From assembly GCF_016650035.1 (NCBI RefSeq), contig NZ_JAENWM010000040.1, positions 1 to 33,180 on the forward strand: a DNA stretch of 33,180 nucleotides, in the 5' to 3' direction. Shown in pieces: positions 23,637 through 31,334 of this stretch (position 1 is its first letter; every line of letters begins with the position of its first letter). A program made the position numbers and the translations under genes. Source of the DNA: Clostridium sp. (lineage in GTDB: Bacteria; Bacillota; Clostridia; Clostridiales; Clostridiaceae). The notes beneath the pieces are model-generated. The model did no database searches. It had not been told where the DNA came from and saw only the letters and a list, made by a program, of their open reading frames with translations.

Positions 23637-24905
23637 ATGGCATATATTTTAACAACATTAATTACTAATAATATAAACAATGGGTCTTTATCTAATTTTC
23701 TTTTTAAATATCAATTTCATAAAGAATTTATTGAGTCTGGAAAAAAATATGAAGATTATATTGCTGAGTTAATAAATTCAGGGAAAATATCTTTTCAAAC
23801 ATTTAATGATTACCTATTTAATGAGTTATCTTATGGTAAGCAAAGGGAAACGTATGTTTATAAAATACATTCATTTAATAATATAATAAAAGATTCAAAT
23901 CAATTAATTGAAATAATGAAAAGTAATTATAATATAAATGAGATATATTATAATAAAATAGCGACAACATACTTTTCTAATGATGATGAGAAGAAGGAAT
24001 TAGTTGCTTTTAAAATAGTACCTAGCTTTGACGATAAAACTGTATCTAAAATAAAATTATTATTTGGATATAAAGTTGAAGTATTGGATAAAGATGATAT
24101 TAAGCAAAGTGAACACAGTTATGTAGCTGTAGAAGTAGATTTGGATAATAAAATTGTAGTGATAAAAGTTTCTCCAAAGGCAAAAGTAATACAGGATAGA
24201 CATAAACCAGATTTTTTATTTAGAAAGTATAAAGAAAAAGTATTTTCTTTATTTGATATTATTGTGGATGCCTTTAATTATACACACAAGGTAGTTTTGT
24301 ACAGAATGTGCGAAGATTTATATTCCCAAATATATAGAAAAATGGTTTCTATAAAACCTGTTGAAGTAGATACAATATTAGATAATACAACAAAAGAATT
24401 GATGGATACACTAAAAATTTCAGCTATAGAGATGAAAAAAACACAAAACAATATATTTGACATAAAAAGTAGCTTGGTGAAATTAATTGAACATCTATTA
24501 ATTTCAGATATAATTTATTCCAAAAAATTAGGTGAAGAAATTGAAGGTGTGGATGGGTTTGTTACATATTTAAAATTTAACGATGGTACCAATGTTAGCG
24601 CGAGATTAAGAGGTGAAAATTGTAAAGACCCTATATTTGATTCTGAAACATATATGGCTTTACGAAGCCCTATTGATAATTCGAAAAAGATTTCTGTACT
24701 TCAAGTGCTATGGTTGAGTAATGGGCAAGATTTAAGGACATGTTATGATACTAATAGCTCTGAGTTTTTAAACATTCATTTCTTTAAAAATTTAAGTGAG
24801 AAGGATTTTGATTATGGATATAGTAGATATACAAAATATGAACAAGCCCTTAGTTCGAAAGTTCTTGAAGTGGATAAAGATGATACCGAAATTGCATCTG
24901 AATAA
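23637..24905 (+). CDS. Unknown 422-aa protein paired with a TIR-like gene
   Basis: Not recognised. A large, Lys/Asp/Ile-rich soluble protein without signal peptide. Predicted layout: helical N-terminal part (1-110), a strand-rich middle (KELVAFKIVPSFDD; YVAVEVDLDNKIVVIKVSPK, about 120-190), a long helical section (about 195-290) and a mixed C-terminus. The strong GGGGGGAGAG favours ATG 23637. Its 3' end overlaps the TIR-like gene by 92 bases in a different frame, so the two are expressed together. In two-gene anti-phage systems such a partner is often the sensor; here that is inference only. Position at the right end of E1 is typical for cargo. Confidence 0.65.
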   Translation: MAYILTTLITNNINNGSLSNFLFKYQFHKEFIESGKKYEDYIAELINSGKISFQTFNDYLFNELSYGKQRETYVYKIHSFNNIIKDSNQLIEIMKSNYNINEIYYNKIATTYFSNDDEKKELVAFKIVPSFDDKTVSKIKLLFGYKVEVLDKDDIKQSEHSYVAVEVDLDNKIVVIKVSPKAKVIQDRHKPDFLFRKYKEKVFSLFDIIVDAFNYTHKVVLYRMCEDLYSQIYRKMVSIKPVEVDTILDNTTKELMDTLKISAIEMKKTQNNIFDIKSSLVKLIEHLLISDIIYSKKLGEEIEGVDGFVTYLKFNDGTNVSARLRGENCKDPIFDSETYMALRSPIDNSKKISVLQVLWLSNGQDLRTCYDTNSSEFLNIHFFKNLSEKDFDYGYSRYTKYEQALSSKVLEVDKDDTEIASE

Positions 24906-25734
24906 TTTAGATTATACAAAATTTGCGGAGTATACAGAAATATCTGACATAAAAGCACAAGACTTTTTTCAATATTTAAGTAGAAGCGGGTATATATATT
25001 TAAAAGTAATTACTAGATGCCCAAATTGTAATTGTGATTGTACGGTTGATACAAAATTATATGGTGCACTATTTGAATGTAACGATTGCGGTGAAGAATT
25101 TAATTGGAGGGATAGGATAGGATTTGCTAACTTTTCCTATAAAGTTAATCCCGATATAGTTATAGAAGATAAGAAGAAAAGGATTTCATCTCCTTTAGAA
25201 ATATTTGTGAATAGTGAAATACAACATGAGACAAAAGTTATAGAAATGGTAGATAAAATCAAAGACACAAAACAAGCAAGCGAGGAGGATATTAGGGTGG
25301 ATAGAAAAGAAAAGGTATTTATAGTACATGGAAGTGATGAAGCTACTGCAAGAAGAGTTAAACAATTTATAAAAGACGATTTAAATATGGAAGCCGTAAT
25401 ATTAATGGATGAAGTAAATTGTGGGCTAACTATTCCTGAGAAATTTGAGCAACGTGCTAATGAATGTTCCTATGCAGTAATAATAATGACTCCTGATGAT
25501 GTGCTTAAATACGAAGGGGATAATAAAATAATTTATAGGGCTAGGCAAAATGTAATTCTTGAATTGGGCTACTTTTGGGCTAAATGGGATAGAAAACAAC
25601 TTGCTGTTATTAAAAAAGGCAATATAGAAAATCCTTCTGACATACAAGGTGTTGTTTATTTAGAGTTTAATAAGCGTGTTGAAGAGGTTCTTTATGACTT
25701 AACTAGAGAAATTAAAGCTTCTTTAGGCATATAG
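24814..25734 (+). CDS. Zinc-ribbon protein with C-terminal TIR-like nucleotide-binding domain
   Basis: A 306-aa protein with three parts: a helical N-terminus resembling a winged helix (about 30-65), a zinc ribbon (CPNC at 69-72, CNDC at 89-92), and a TIR-like domain (about 167-300) of the group annotated as predicted nucleotide-binding protein. Signatures are KVFIVHGSDEATARRVKQF, the LDE-type acidic segment at 197-203, YAVIIMTPDD, and NVILELGYFWAKWDRKQ with candidate catalytic Glu250. In CBASS, Pycsar and Thoeris-like defence such domains degrade NAD+ once activated. No nucleotide cyclase is nearby. The start is ATG 24814 after GAGAAGGA; the GTG at 24796 is rejected. The gene ends exactly where the E1 right inverted repeat begins. 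Confidence 0.75.
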   Translation: MDIVDIQNMNKPLVRKFLKWIKMIPKLHLNNLDYTKFAEYTEISDIKAQDFFQYLSRSGYIYLKVITRCPNCNCDCTVDTKLYGALFECNDCGEEFNWRDRIGFANFSYKVNPDIVIEDKKKRISSPLEIFVNSEIQHETKVIEMVDKIKDTKQASEEDIRVDRKEKVFIVHGSDEATARRVKQFIKDDLNMEAVILMDEVNCGLTIPEKFEQRANECSYAVIIMTPDDVLKYEGDNKIIYRARQNVILELGYFWAKWDRKQLAVIKKGNIENPSDIQGVVYLEFNKRVEEVLYDLTREIKASLGI

Positions 25735-25751
25735 AAAAAGGTCTACGTTAT
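25735..25751 (+). repeat. Right terminal inverted repeat of E1
   Basis: AAAAAGGTCTACGTTAT. Its reverse complement matches the left end (7634-7649) in ATAACG, a central AGAC/GGAC and TTTTT. It begins at the base after the TIR-like gene stop. Confidence 0.6.
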
Positions 25752-25755
25752 AACG

Positions 25756-25783
25756 GGTACGGTGAACCGTACCACAAATAACG
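25756..25783 (+). repeat. First right attachment site (attR1) with a perfect palindrome
   Basis: GGTACGG-TGAA-CCGTACC (25756-25773) is a perfect 7-bp palindrome overlapping the 23-bp att copy (25761-25783). Only the right half is present in attL, because the left half there is rlmH coding sequence. Confidence 0.85.
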
Positions 25784-25880
25784 CGGATCTTTTATAGCAT
25801 TTTTATTATTAAATTATGGTATAATAAATTACTTAAATAAAAACATTTAAATTGATAAATTTATAAATGAGGTGTTAAGC

Positions 25881-26984
25881 TTGAATAATACTGATTTAGG
25901 ACGAGCCCTACAGGAATATAAAGGTAGAATGATAAATTTGCAAGAATTTTTTAAAAGACTTCCTGATGAAAAAGAAAGATTATTTGAAGTTTATATTGTA
26001 TATGTAATATTGGAAACAGAGTCTATTGAGGATAAATTACTTGAAATTTTGAAAGAATATCAAGATAGTTCAAATATTTTTTACACTGCTTTTTACTGCC
26101 TATGTACATATTATAGAAGAAGAAAAGATACTAGTAAATATGGAGAAACACTTGAACAATATAAATACGTCTTTTATGAAAATCCCACATATAGTTATTT
26201 AAAGGCAATGTTTTTAATGCAACGTGGTAGAGAAGAGGATATAAAGGAAGCTATTGTATTGTCCAGAAAATCAATAAAGGATGTACCTCATAATGTAGGT
26301 ATAATTCATTGTTTTACAGAGATTATTGCTGAAGCTTTTGAAGATGGTGTACTTGAGGTAAAGAGTAACCTAGTAGAGTTAGAACAAGCTACGCAATTGC
26401 TACAAGATGTTTTAAAAGAAACATCAGATTATGCTAAATTTTATTGCACATATGGAAGATTACTTGCATTATCTGGAGAGTATAAAAAAGCAAAGCAAGA
26501 AATATTATTTGCTATTGATAAAGAAAATTCTAGTAGGACTGATTATTCTATAAGGATAGGAGAATATCAAAGATATTTAATTCAAATAACTTCTAAAAAT
26601 TATGCAGATAAGTCCTTTCTTGAATTTGAAAATTATCGTAAAAAAATGGAGGACTTTAATAAGGACATAAGAGAATCGATGGTGAAATCAGAAAAGGAAG
26701 TGCAAGGTAAAATACAAGATTCTTTAAATAAAAACTTAGAGTTTTTAGGCTTTTTTACGGCATTAATAAGTTTTATTATTGCTTCTGTTCAAATTTTAAT
26801 TAAATCAAATTTTCAAGATGCTTTTCTACTAATATTAGAATTAGGCGGTATGATTATGCTAGTATTAAGTAGTTTTGGTATAATACTTAACGGAAATAGG
26901 TACATTAAAAGGAGTATAGTCATATTTATAATGGGTATAACATGTATTGTTTTGGCATTCTGTATTCATATACTTATCTACTAA
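25881..26984 (+). CDS. TPR-like protein with C-terminal membrane helices
   Basis: A 367-aa protein, family not identified. Residues about 1-245 are helical with tetratricopeptide-like repeats (NIFYTAFYCLCTYYRRRKD; NPTYSYLKAMFLMQRGREED; YAKFYCTYGRLLALSGEYKK with AKQEI). An amphipathic linker follows (about 250-283), then three hydrophobic helices (about 285-305, 312-332, 340-362) that should place it in the membrane with the TPR part in the cytoplasm. The TTG start at 25881 is chosen because GAGGT is 7 bases upstream; the GTG at 25872 overlaps the site. The PP2C gene follows 38 bases later. A role as sensor or membrane effector is inference. Confidence 0.68.
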   Translation: MNNTDLGRALQEYKGRMINLQEFFKRLPDEKERLFEVYIVYVILETESIEDKLLEILKEYQDSSNIFYTAFYCLCTYYRRRKDTSKYGETLEQYKYVFYENPTYSYLKAMFLMQRGREEDIKEAIVLSRKSIKDVPHNVGIIHCFTEIIAEAFEDGVLEVKSNLVELEQATQLLQDVLKETSDYAKFYCTYGRLLALSGEYKKAKQEILFAIDKENSSRTDYSIRIGEYQRYLIQITSKNYADKSFLEFENYRKKMEDFNKDIRESMVKSEKEVQGKIQDSLNKNLEFLGFFTALISFIIASVQILIKSNFQDAFLLILELGGMIMLVLSSFGIILNGNRYIKRSIVIFIMGITCIVLAFCIHILIY

Positions 26985-27022
26985 TTTTTAGAATGAAACG
27001 TATAAAAAAGGAGTTGTATGAA

Positions 27023-27868
27023 ATGAAATTCTCAATACACGACTCGATTTCAATTGCAGGGAATAAAACTAATGAAGATATTGTTTATGCAACGGATAAT
27101 TATGGTTGGGTTATAGATGGGGCAACAGGGCTTAATAACAAAAATTTTACAGGTTCCTTAAGTGATGCATATTGGTTTGTTAATGAGTGGAATAACTACC
27201 TTAAAGAAAACATTTCGGATAATTCTACAGGTATTAAAGAAATTATTATTAAGGGGATAGAGTGTATAAGTAATAAGTTTTACCATATTGTAAAATTAAA
27301 ACATATTGATAGAACTGATTTACCATCAGCATCTATAGTTGTTATACGAATTAACAATAAGAAAGTAGAATACTTTTTACTTGGAGATTGCACTCTAATA
27401 GTTCAAAATAATAATGGCAAATCATTAAGTATAAAACAGAACTTACTTGATATACTAGATGGTAAAGTAAAAACAGAAATGGCGAAATTGATGGTAGATA
27501 AAGGGATGAAATATATTGAAGCTAGACAAGAAATAAATTCATTACTTGTTAAACATAGGTTACTTAAAAATACTCCAAATGGCTACTGGACATTAGAATT
27601 TGATAAAAATGCAGTAGAAAACTCCCTTTGCGGTTGTTTTGATTTTGTGGAGTGTAAAAAGATTTTATTAATGTCAGATGGTTTTTCAGTAATTTTTGAT
27701 AATTATAATTATGTAGATAAAAATAATATTATTTCAATAGTTGAAAAACAAGGATTAGAGCAAATCTATAACGTTATAAGATTTATTGAAGAAGAAGATG
27801 CAGATATATTAAAATTTCCTAGATTTAAAAAAAGCGATGATGCTTCTGCTATAATATTTTCTGAATAG
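27023..27868 (+). CDS. PP2C-family protein phosphatase
   Basis: A 281-aa predicted Ser/Thr phosphatase of the PPM/PP2C fold. Visible metal-site motifs: NED at 17-19 in SIAGNKTNEDI, VIDGATG at 30-36, GDC near 119-121, MSDG near 217-220, and the final SDDASAII. Order and spacing fit PP2C, and the length is normal for a single domain. The start is ATG 27023 after AAAAAGGAG; the upstream in-frame ATG at 26942 overlaps the TPR gene. No kinase, vWA or TerY-type gene is nearby, so the phosphoprotein it acts on is unknown; the TPR-membrane partner or host proteins are candidates. Confidence 0.82.
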   Translation: MKFSIHDSISIAGNKTNEDIVYATDNYGWVIDGATGLNNKNFTGSLSDAYWFVNEWNNYLKENISDNSTGIKEIIIKGIECISNKFYHIVKLKHIDRTDLPSASIVVIRINNKKVEYFLLGDCTLIVQNNNGKSLSIKQNLLDILDGKVKTEMAKLMVDKGMKYIEARQEINSLLVKHRLLKNTPNGYWTLEFDKNAVENSLCGCFDFVECKKILLMSDGFSVIFDNYNYVDKNNIISIVEKQGLEQIYNVIRFIEEEDADILKFPRFKKSDDASAIIFSE

Positions 27869-27877
27869 ATTCAAAAT

Positions 27878-27889
27878 CACAAATAACGC
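27878..27889 (+). repeat. Partial att copy at the right end of E2 (attR2)
   Basis: CACAAATAACGC is identical to bases 25773-25784 of attR1 and close to the attL core. The upstream GGTGAACCGTAC part is missing. Chance in AT-rich DNA is possible, but position just after the PP2C gene and just before a terminator supports a boundary. Confidence 0.5.
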
Positions 27890-27899
27890 ACTTAGAATT

Positions 27900-27946
27900 A
27901 AAGCATCACACTGTTATAGTTCATAGCAGTGTGATGCTTTATTTCA
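27900..27946 (+). terminator. Terminator, probably the ancestral rlmH terminator
   Basis: AAAGCATCACACTG (27900-27913) and CAGTGTGATGCTTT (27927-27940) form a perfect 14-bp stem followed by ATTTC. If E1 and E2 are removed it would lie about 20 bases after the rlmH stop. Confidence 0.75.
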
Positions 27947-28102
27947 AGAGTTGCCCAGGAAATAAATAACAAGATGCTGGATGATTAGTTGACTAAACAA
28001 ATTGTTTTTATCTTCATATGCATTAATGTAAAATAATATTTGAAATACTGTTTACAATAAATTATAATAAAACAAACAAATGAAATTTAATGAGGTGTAT
28101 TT

Positions 28103-29305
28103 ATGTTAAAAGTTATTGTTGTTGGTGGCGGTCCTGCTGGAATTATGGCAGCCATTAGTGCATCAAAAGATAATGAAGTTATATTAATAGAAAGAAATAA
28201 AGAAGTTGGTGCCAAGCTAAAACTTACAGGTGGAGGCAGATGCAACATTACAAATAATAGAGATATAGAGGAATTTTTTGATAAAATAGTGAGTAATAAA
28301 AAATTCCTCTATAGTGCTCTTTATACATTTTCAAATCTTCAACTTTTAGAGTATTTTAGAGAAAATGGATTAGAATATAAAGAGGAGCTTGACCAAAAGA
28401 TATATACTAAAAGTGATAAGGCCGATGAAGTTATAGAAGTATTAAAAAGTGATTTAGAAAGAAATAACGTTAAGATTATGTATAATAGTAAAGTCCAAGA
28501 GTTAATTATTAAAGATGGAATAATTAAGGGTGTAATAACTGACGAGGGAAAACGAATTTTAGGAGAAAAAGTAATTGTCACAACTGGAGGAAAGAGCTAT
28601 CCGGATTCAGGTTCAGATGGTTCTATGTTTGAAGTACTAAGTAATAACGGACACACTATAACGCCCTTATATGCTGCATTAATTCCCTTGGTTATAAAGG
28701 AAGAGTTTGTTAAGAGTTTACAAGGTGTTTCAATGAGGGATGTTGTAATTTTAGTTAAGATTAAAAAGAAGAGTATAGAAAAGTTTGGTGACATGATATT
28801 TACTCATTTTGGAATATCAGGACCAGCAGTATTAAAGCTTTCATCATATATAAATAAAGCTTTAGTAGAGGGGGAAGTACAAGTTACTTTAGACTTTTTA
28901 AGAGACACGTCTAAGTCTGAGATATCAGAAATCATGAGAATAAATCCAAATAAGACTGTACTTAATAATTTAAAAGGAACTCTTCCACAAAACTTCTTAA
29001 AGGAAATATTTAATATGTTAGGCTTAACTGACGTTAAGGTTAATGATTTAAAGAAGGCGGATGAGAATAAAATAATTGATTATATGAAGGAAATGAAGCT
29101 AACAGCTAGAGAAACATTATCAATTAAAGCAGCTCAAGTAACTTCAGGTGGAGTTAAAGTCAAAGAAATAAATGCTTCCACCATGGAATCAAAGCTTATA
29201 AAGAATCTTTATTTTGCAGGAGAAGTTATAGATATTGATGCTGAAACAGGTGGATATAATCTTCAGATGGCGTTTTCTACAGGGTATTTAGCGGGAAGCA
29301 ATTAA
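28103..29305 (+). CDS. FAD-dependent oxidoreductase, BaiN/HI0933 family
   Basis: A 400-aa flavoprotein. N-terminal dinucleotide-binding motif VVGGGPAGIMAA (6-17), the family motif KLKLTGGGRCNITN near 37-50, a middle domain, and the C-terminal FAD-contact motif GEVIDIDAETGGYNLQMAF. These proteins are often annotated as aminoacetone oxidases or BaiN; the true substrate in clostridia is unknown, though bile-acid reduction was reported for one member. ATG follows AATGAGGTG. First host gene right of the islands; a convergent antiporter gene follows with a shared terminator. Confidence 0.88.
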   Translation: MLKVIVVGGGPAGIMAAISASKDNEVILIERNKEVGAKLKLTGGGRCNITNNRDIEEFFDKIVSNKKFLYSALYTFSNLQLLEYFRENGLEYKEELDQKIYTKSDKADEVIEVLKSDLERNNVKIMYNSKVQELIIKDGIIKGVITDEGKRILGEKVIVTTGGKSYPDSGSDGSMFEVLSNNGHTITPLYAALIPLVIKEEFVKSLQGVSMRDVVILVKIKKKSIEKFGDMIFTHFGISGPAVLKLSSYINKALVEGEVQVTLDFLRDTSKSEISEIMRINPNKTVLNNLKGTLPQNFLKEIFNMLGLTDVKVNDLKKADENKIIDYMKEMKLTARETLSIKAAQVTSGGVKVKEINASTMESKLIKNLYFAGEVIDIDAETGGYNLQMAFSTGYLAGSN

Positions 29306-29308
29306 GAG

Positions 29309-29346
29309 AAACCGACTTAGCTATTTAAGGTAAGTCGGTTTTTATT
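29309..29346. terminator. Shared bidirectional terminator
   Basis: AAACCGACTTA (29309-29319) and TAAGTCGGTTT (29331-29341) form an 11-bp stem flanked by T on the plus strand; on the minus strand it overlaps the 3' end of the antiporter gene. Confidence 0.8.
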
Positions 29347-30701
29347 GTATTATTGTTTTCATGATTAGCTATAAAGAGTTTTCTGTGTTTTATTTCTGAA
29401 AACTTAAGGGTTAACATGCTAACTATTGGAACAAGATATAGATAAAAGGCGTAAGGTACAAAACCTATACTACTTACTTCCATTGTGGTAGTAGGAACAA
29501 AAGCTGCTATATTCCATGGAATAAGTGCAGAAAGTAATATGGCTGTATTTTCTAAGTCAATAGATAACTTATATTTATCAATGTTTTTGTCTTCATAGCT
29601 TTTACTCATAAGATGGTGTGTTAAAACGATGGAAATAGACTGATTACAACCAAAGGCTGCAGTGATAATGCTGGTAATAGTTGTATAAATAAATAAGGCA
29701 TAGCGTGTTTTTGCCTTCATCAAAATATCTTCAACTTTTTTCAACATATTTGTTCCACTAAATATGCCAGCCAGAGCGCAGGATATAAAAACAACTAAAG
29801 CTGGTTTCCACATGGAGATAATTCCGCCACCTTTGAGGATGTTTTTAAGTGAGCTAGCGTCATCTAGTCGGAAGCCGAGAAGAATAAATTTCAGTACTTC
29901 TATAGGTGTATTTTGCTGAAATATTATAGCAATGATTGAGGCGATAACTATGCTAATAAACATAGATATCTTAACATTTATTCTAAACAATGAAAAAACT
30001 AGAATGGTTATTGATGGTAATAGAATAATCCAGTTAATTTGAAATATAGTTATTAGTTCAGTATCTATATTATTTTGTATTAGGTTTAATGGCTGCTTAA
30101 GTGAAATAATAAGATAAATAACTACAGATAAAATAAATGGTATTATTGATGTCTTAAACATATTGAATATATTTGTGTAAAGATTTGTTTTGGTTAAATT
30201 TGCAATTAAGTTTGCGCTAGAAGACATTGGAGAACATCTGTCTCCGAAATAGGAACCAGCAATAATAGCACCTGCGGCAATATTTACATTTACATTGCCA
30301 CTTTTAGCCATTAAAATGAGTGCTACCCCCACAGTACTGACAGTTCCTAAAGATGTACCAAGTATAAAAGATACGGCACAACTAATTATGAAGGTATATA
30401 GAATAAAGAAATTAGGGTTCATATATGTTATTCCATAATATATTATCGCTGGAACCGTTCCTGAAGCCATCCATATACCAGTAATGCTCCCTATCAAAAC
30501 AAATATATTTAAGACAATAAAAGATTTTTTGCCTCCATCAATGGACATTTTAATAACATCGTTTAATAAGAAGCCTCGTCTTAATGAAATATAAGCAAAA
30601 ATAAAAAAAACAAGGAGAAGTGGGAATCCTACAAATATTCCTTTGAAAATAGCAAAAATCAACACACAAAATGTAATAATCATGCCTATAATTATGTCCA
30701 T
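29325..30701 (-). CDS. Na+/H+ antiporter, NhaC family
   Basis: A 458-aa membrane protein with about 11-12 hydrophobic segments. The signature GSYFGDRCSPMSSSANLIA and the second region FGCNQSISIVLTHHL with LIPWNIAAFVPTTTM place it in the NhaC group, which exchanges protons for sodium, or for organic ions in related members (malate/lactate antiporters). On the minus strand GAAAGG is nine bases before ATG 30701, so that start is chosen over TTG 30710. It lies alone, convergent with the flavoprotein gene. The true substrate is not evident. Confidence 0.85.
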   Translation of the reverse strand: MDIIIGMIITFCVLIFAIFKGIFVGFPLLLVFFIFAYISLRRGFLLNDVIKMSIDGGKKSFIVLNIFVLIGSITGIWMASGTVPAIIYYGITYMNPNFFILYTFIISCAVSFILGTSLGTVSTVGVALILMAKSGNVNVNIAAGAIIAGSYFGDRCSPMSSSANLIANLTKTNLYTNIFNMFKTSIIPFILSVVIYLIISLKQPLNLIQNNIDTELITIFQINWIILLPSITILVFSLFRINVKISMFISIVIASIIAIIFQQNTPIEVLKFILLGFRLDDASSLKNILKGGGIISMWKPALVVFISCALAGIFSGTNMLKKVEDILMKAKTRYALFIYTTITSIITAAFGCNQSISIVLTHHLMSKSYEDKNIDKYKLSIDLENTAILLSALIPWNIAAFVPTTTMEVSSIGFVPYAFYLYLVPIVSMLTLKFSEIKHRKLFIANHENNNTIKTDLP

Positions 30702-30931
30702 AATAAACAACCTTTCATATAAACCAATATTTATATCTCCATTATATTTAATATTATAACATTACCTTAGGTCATTGTAACATGGATTCTAAGACATCCT
30801 GCTAAAATCCATCCAATGGTGGTACAATAAATCAAAAAAGATTAATAGTTATTTATTTCAAGACTTCTTATAGATTAAACTTGTACAAATAGGATATAAT
30901 TAATATATACTATACAATAAGAGGTGTATTT

Positions 30932-31333
30932 ATGGATAACTTAAAAGATATTAGATGGAAACAAAGATTTGAGAATTTCAATAAATCATATAAGTTAATG
31001 GAGAAATATTCAAAGCAAGAAATAACTTCAGAATTAGAAAAAGCGGGTATAATTCAATTTTTTGAAATGACCTTTGAGTTAGCATGGAAGGTATTAAAAG
31101 ATTATTTAGAAGTTGAAGGATATATTGTAAAGAGCCCTAGGGAAGCAATTAAGCAAGCTTTTCAGATTGGGATAATAGATAATGGTCATGTATGGATAGA
31201 TGCATTAGCAAACAGAAATCTAACTACACACACTTATGATGAAGGGTTAGCGAGTAAAATGGCAAAAGAAATAGTTGAACTGTACTTTCCAGAACTTAAA
31301 AAGATGCATGATAGATTATCAGGGGAACTATAA
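30932..31333 (+). CDS. hepT: HepT-type HEPN toxin (HI0074-like)
   Basis: A 133-aa helical protein of the nucleotidyltransferase-substrate-binding (HI0074) family. The HEPN RNase motif RX4HXY is present (Arg95, His100, Tyr102 in ANRNLTTHTYDEG), so the active site is intact. In HepT/MntA systems HepT is an RNase toxin and MntA silences it by adding AMP to the motif tyrosine. GAGGTG precedes the ATG. The stop is one base before the partner gene's ATG. Toxin-antitoxin or anti-phage roles are both documented for the family. Confidence 0.85.
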   Translation: MDNLKDIRWKQRFENFNKSYKLMEKYSKQEITSELEKAGIIQFFEMTFELAWKVLKDYLEVEGYIVKSPREAIKQAFQIGIIDNGHVWIDALANRNLTTHTYDEGLASKMAKEIVELYFPELKKMHDRLSGEL

Positions 31334-31334
31334 T

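Larger units (their letters stand above)
7632..25783. mobile_element. SCC-like integrated element E1 at rlmH (about 18.15 kb)
   Basis: Evidence seen: a 23-bp direct repeat with 22 matches at both ends (7617-7639, in the rlmH 3' end, and 25761-25783), imperfect terminal inverted repeats (7634-7649 and 25735-25751), a large serine recombinase, and genes typical of integrated elements (DUF927/Cch-like ATPase, RadC, DUF960, restriction-modification). Known: SCC elements of staphylococci enter the same 3' codons of rlmH through Ccr serine recombinases, and carry Cch and DUF960-type genes. Inference: E1 is a clostridial cassette of the same general design. Whether it still excises, and how close the recombinase is to Ccr, need sequence comparison. 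Confidence 0.85.
25784..27889. mobile_element. Second tandem segment E2 without a recombinase (about 2.1 kb)
   Basis: It lies between attR1 and a further partial att copy (CACAAATAACGC at 27878-27889, identical to 25773-25784). Its left end (ATAACGCGGATCTTTTA) resembles the E1 left terminal repeat. It holds just two genes on one strand. Inference: a small cassette, or a remnant of one, that entered at rlmH before E1 and depends on a recombinase supplied elsewhere. The right boundary rests on only 12 bp, so this is less certain than E1. Confidence 0.55.

Noticed and set aside
23630-23668. Short ORF starting at ATG 23630
   Set aside because: Only 12 codons; the ATG at 23637 in another frame opens the 422-aa gene.
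23637-27868. Standard CBASS, Pycsar or Thoeris operon
   Set aside because: No CD-NTase, adenylate/uridylate cyclase, or ThsA/ThsB-type partner is encoded; only the TIR-like domain is shared.
30782-30812. Small hairpin (ATGGATT/AATCCAT) between the antiporter and hepT genes
   Set aside because: Only seven base pairs with no T-tract and no riboswitch-like features; probably chance.
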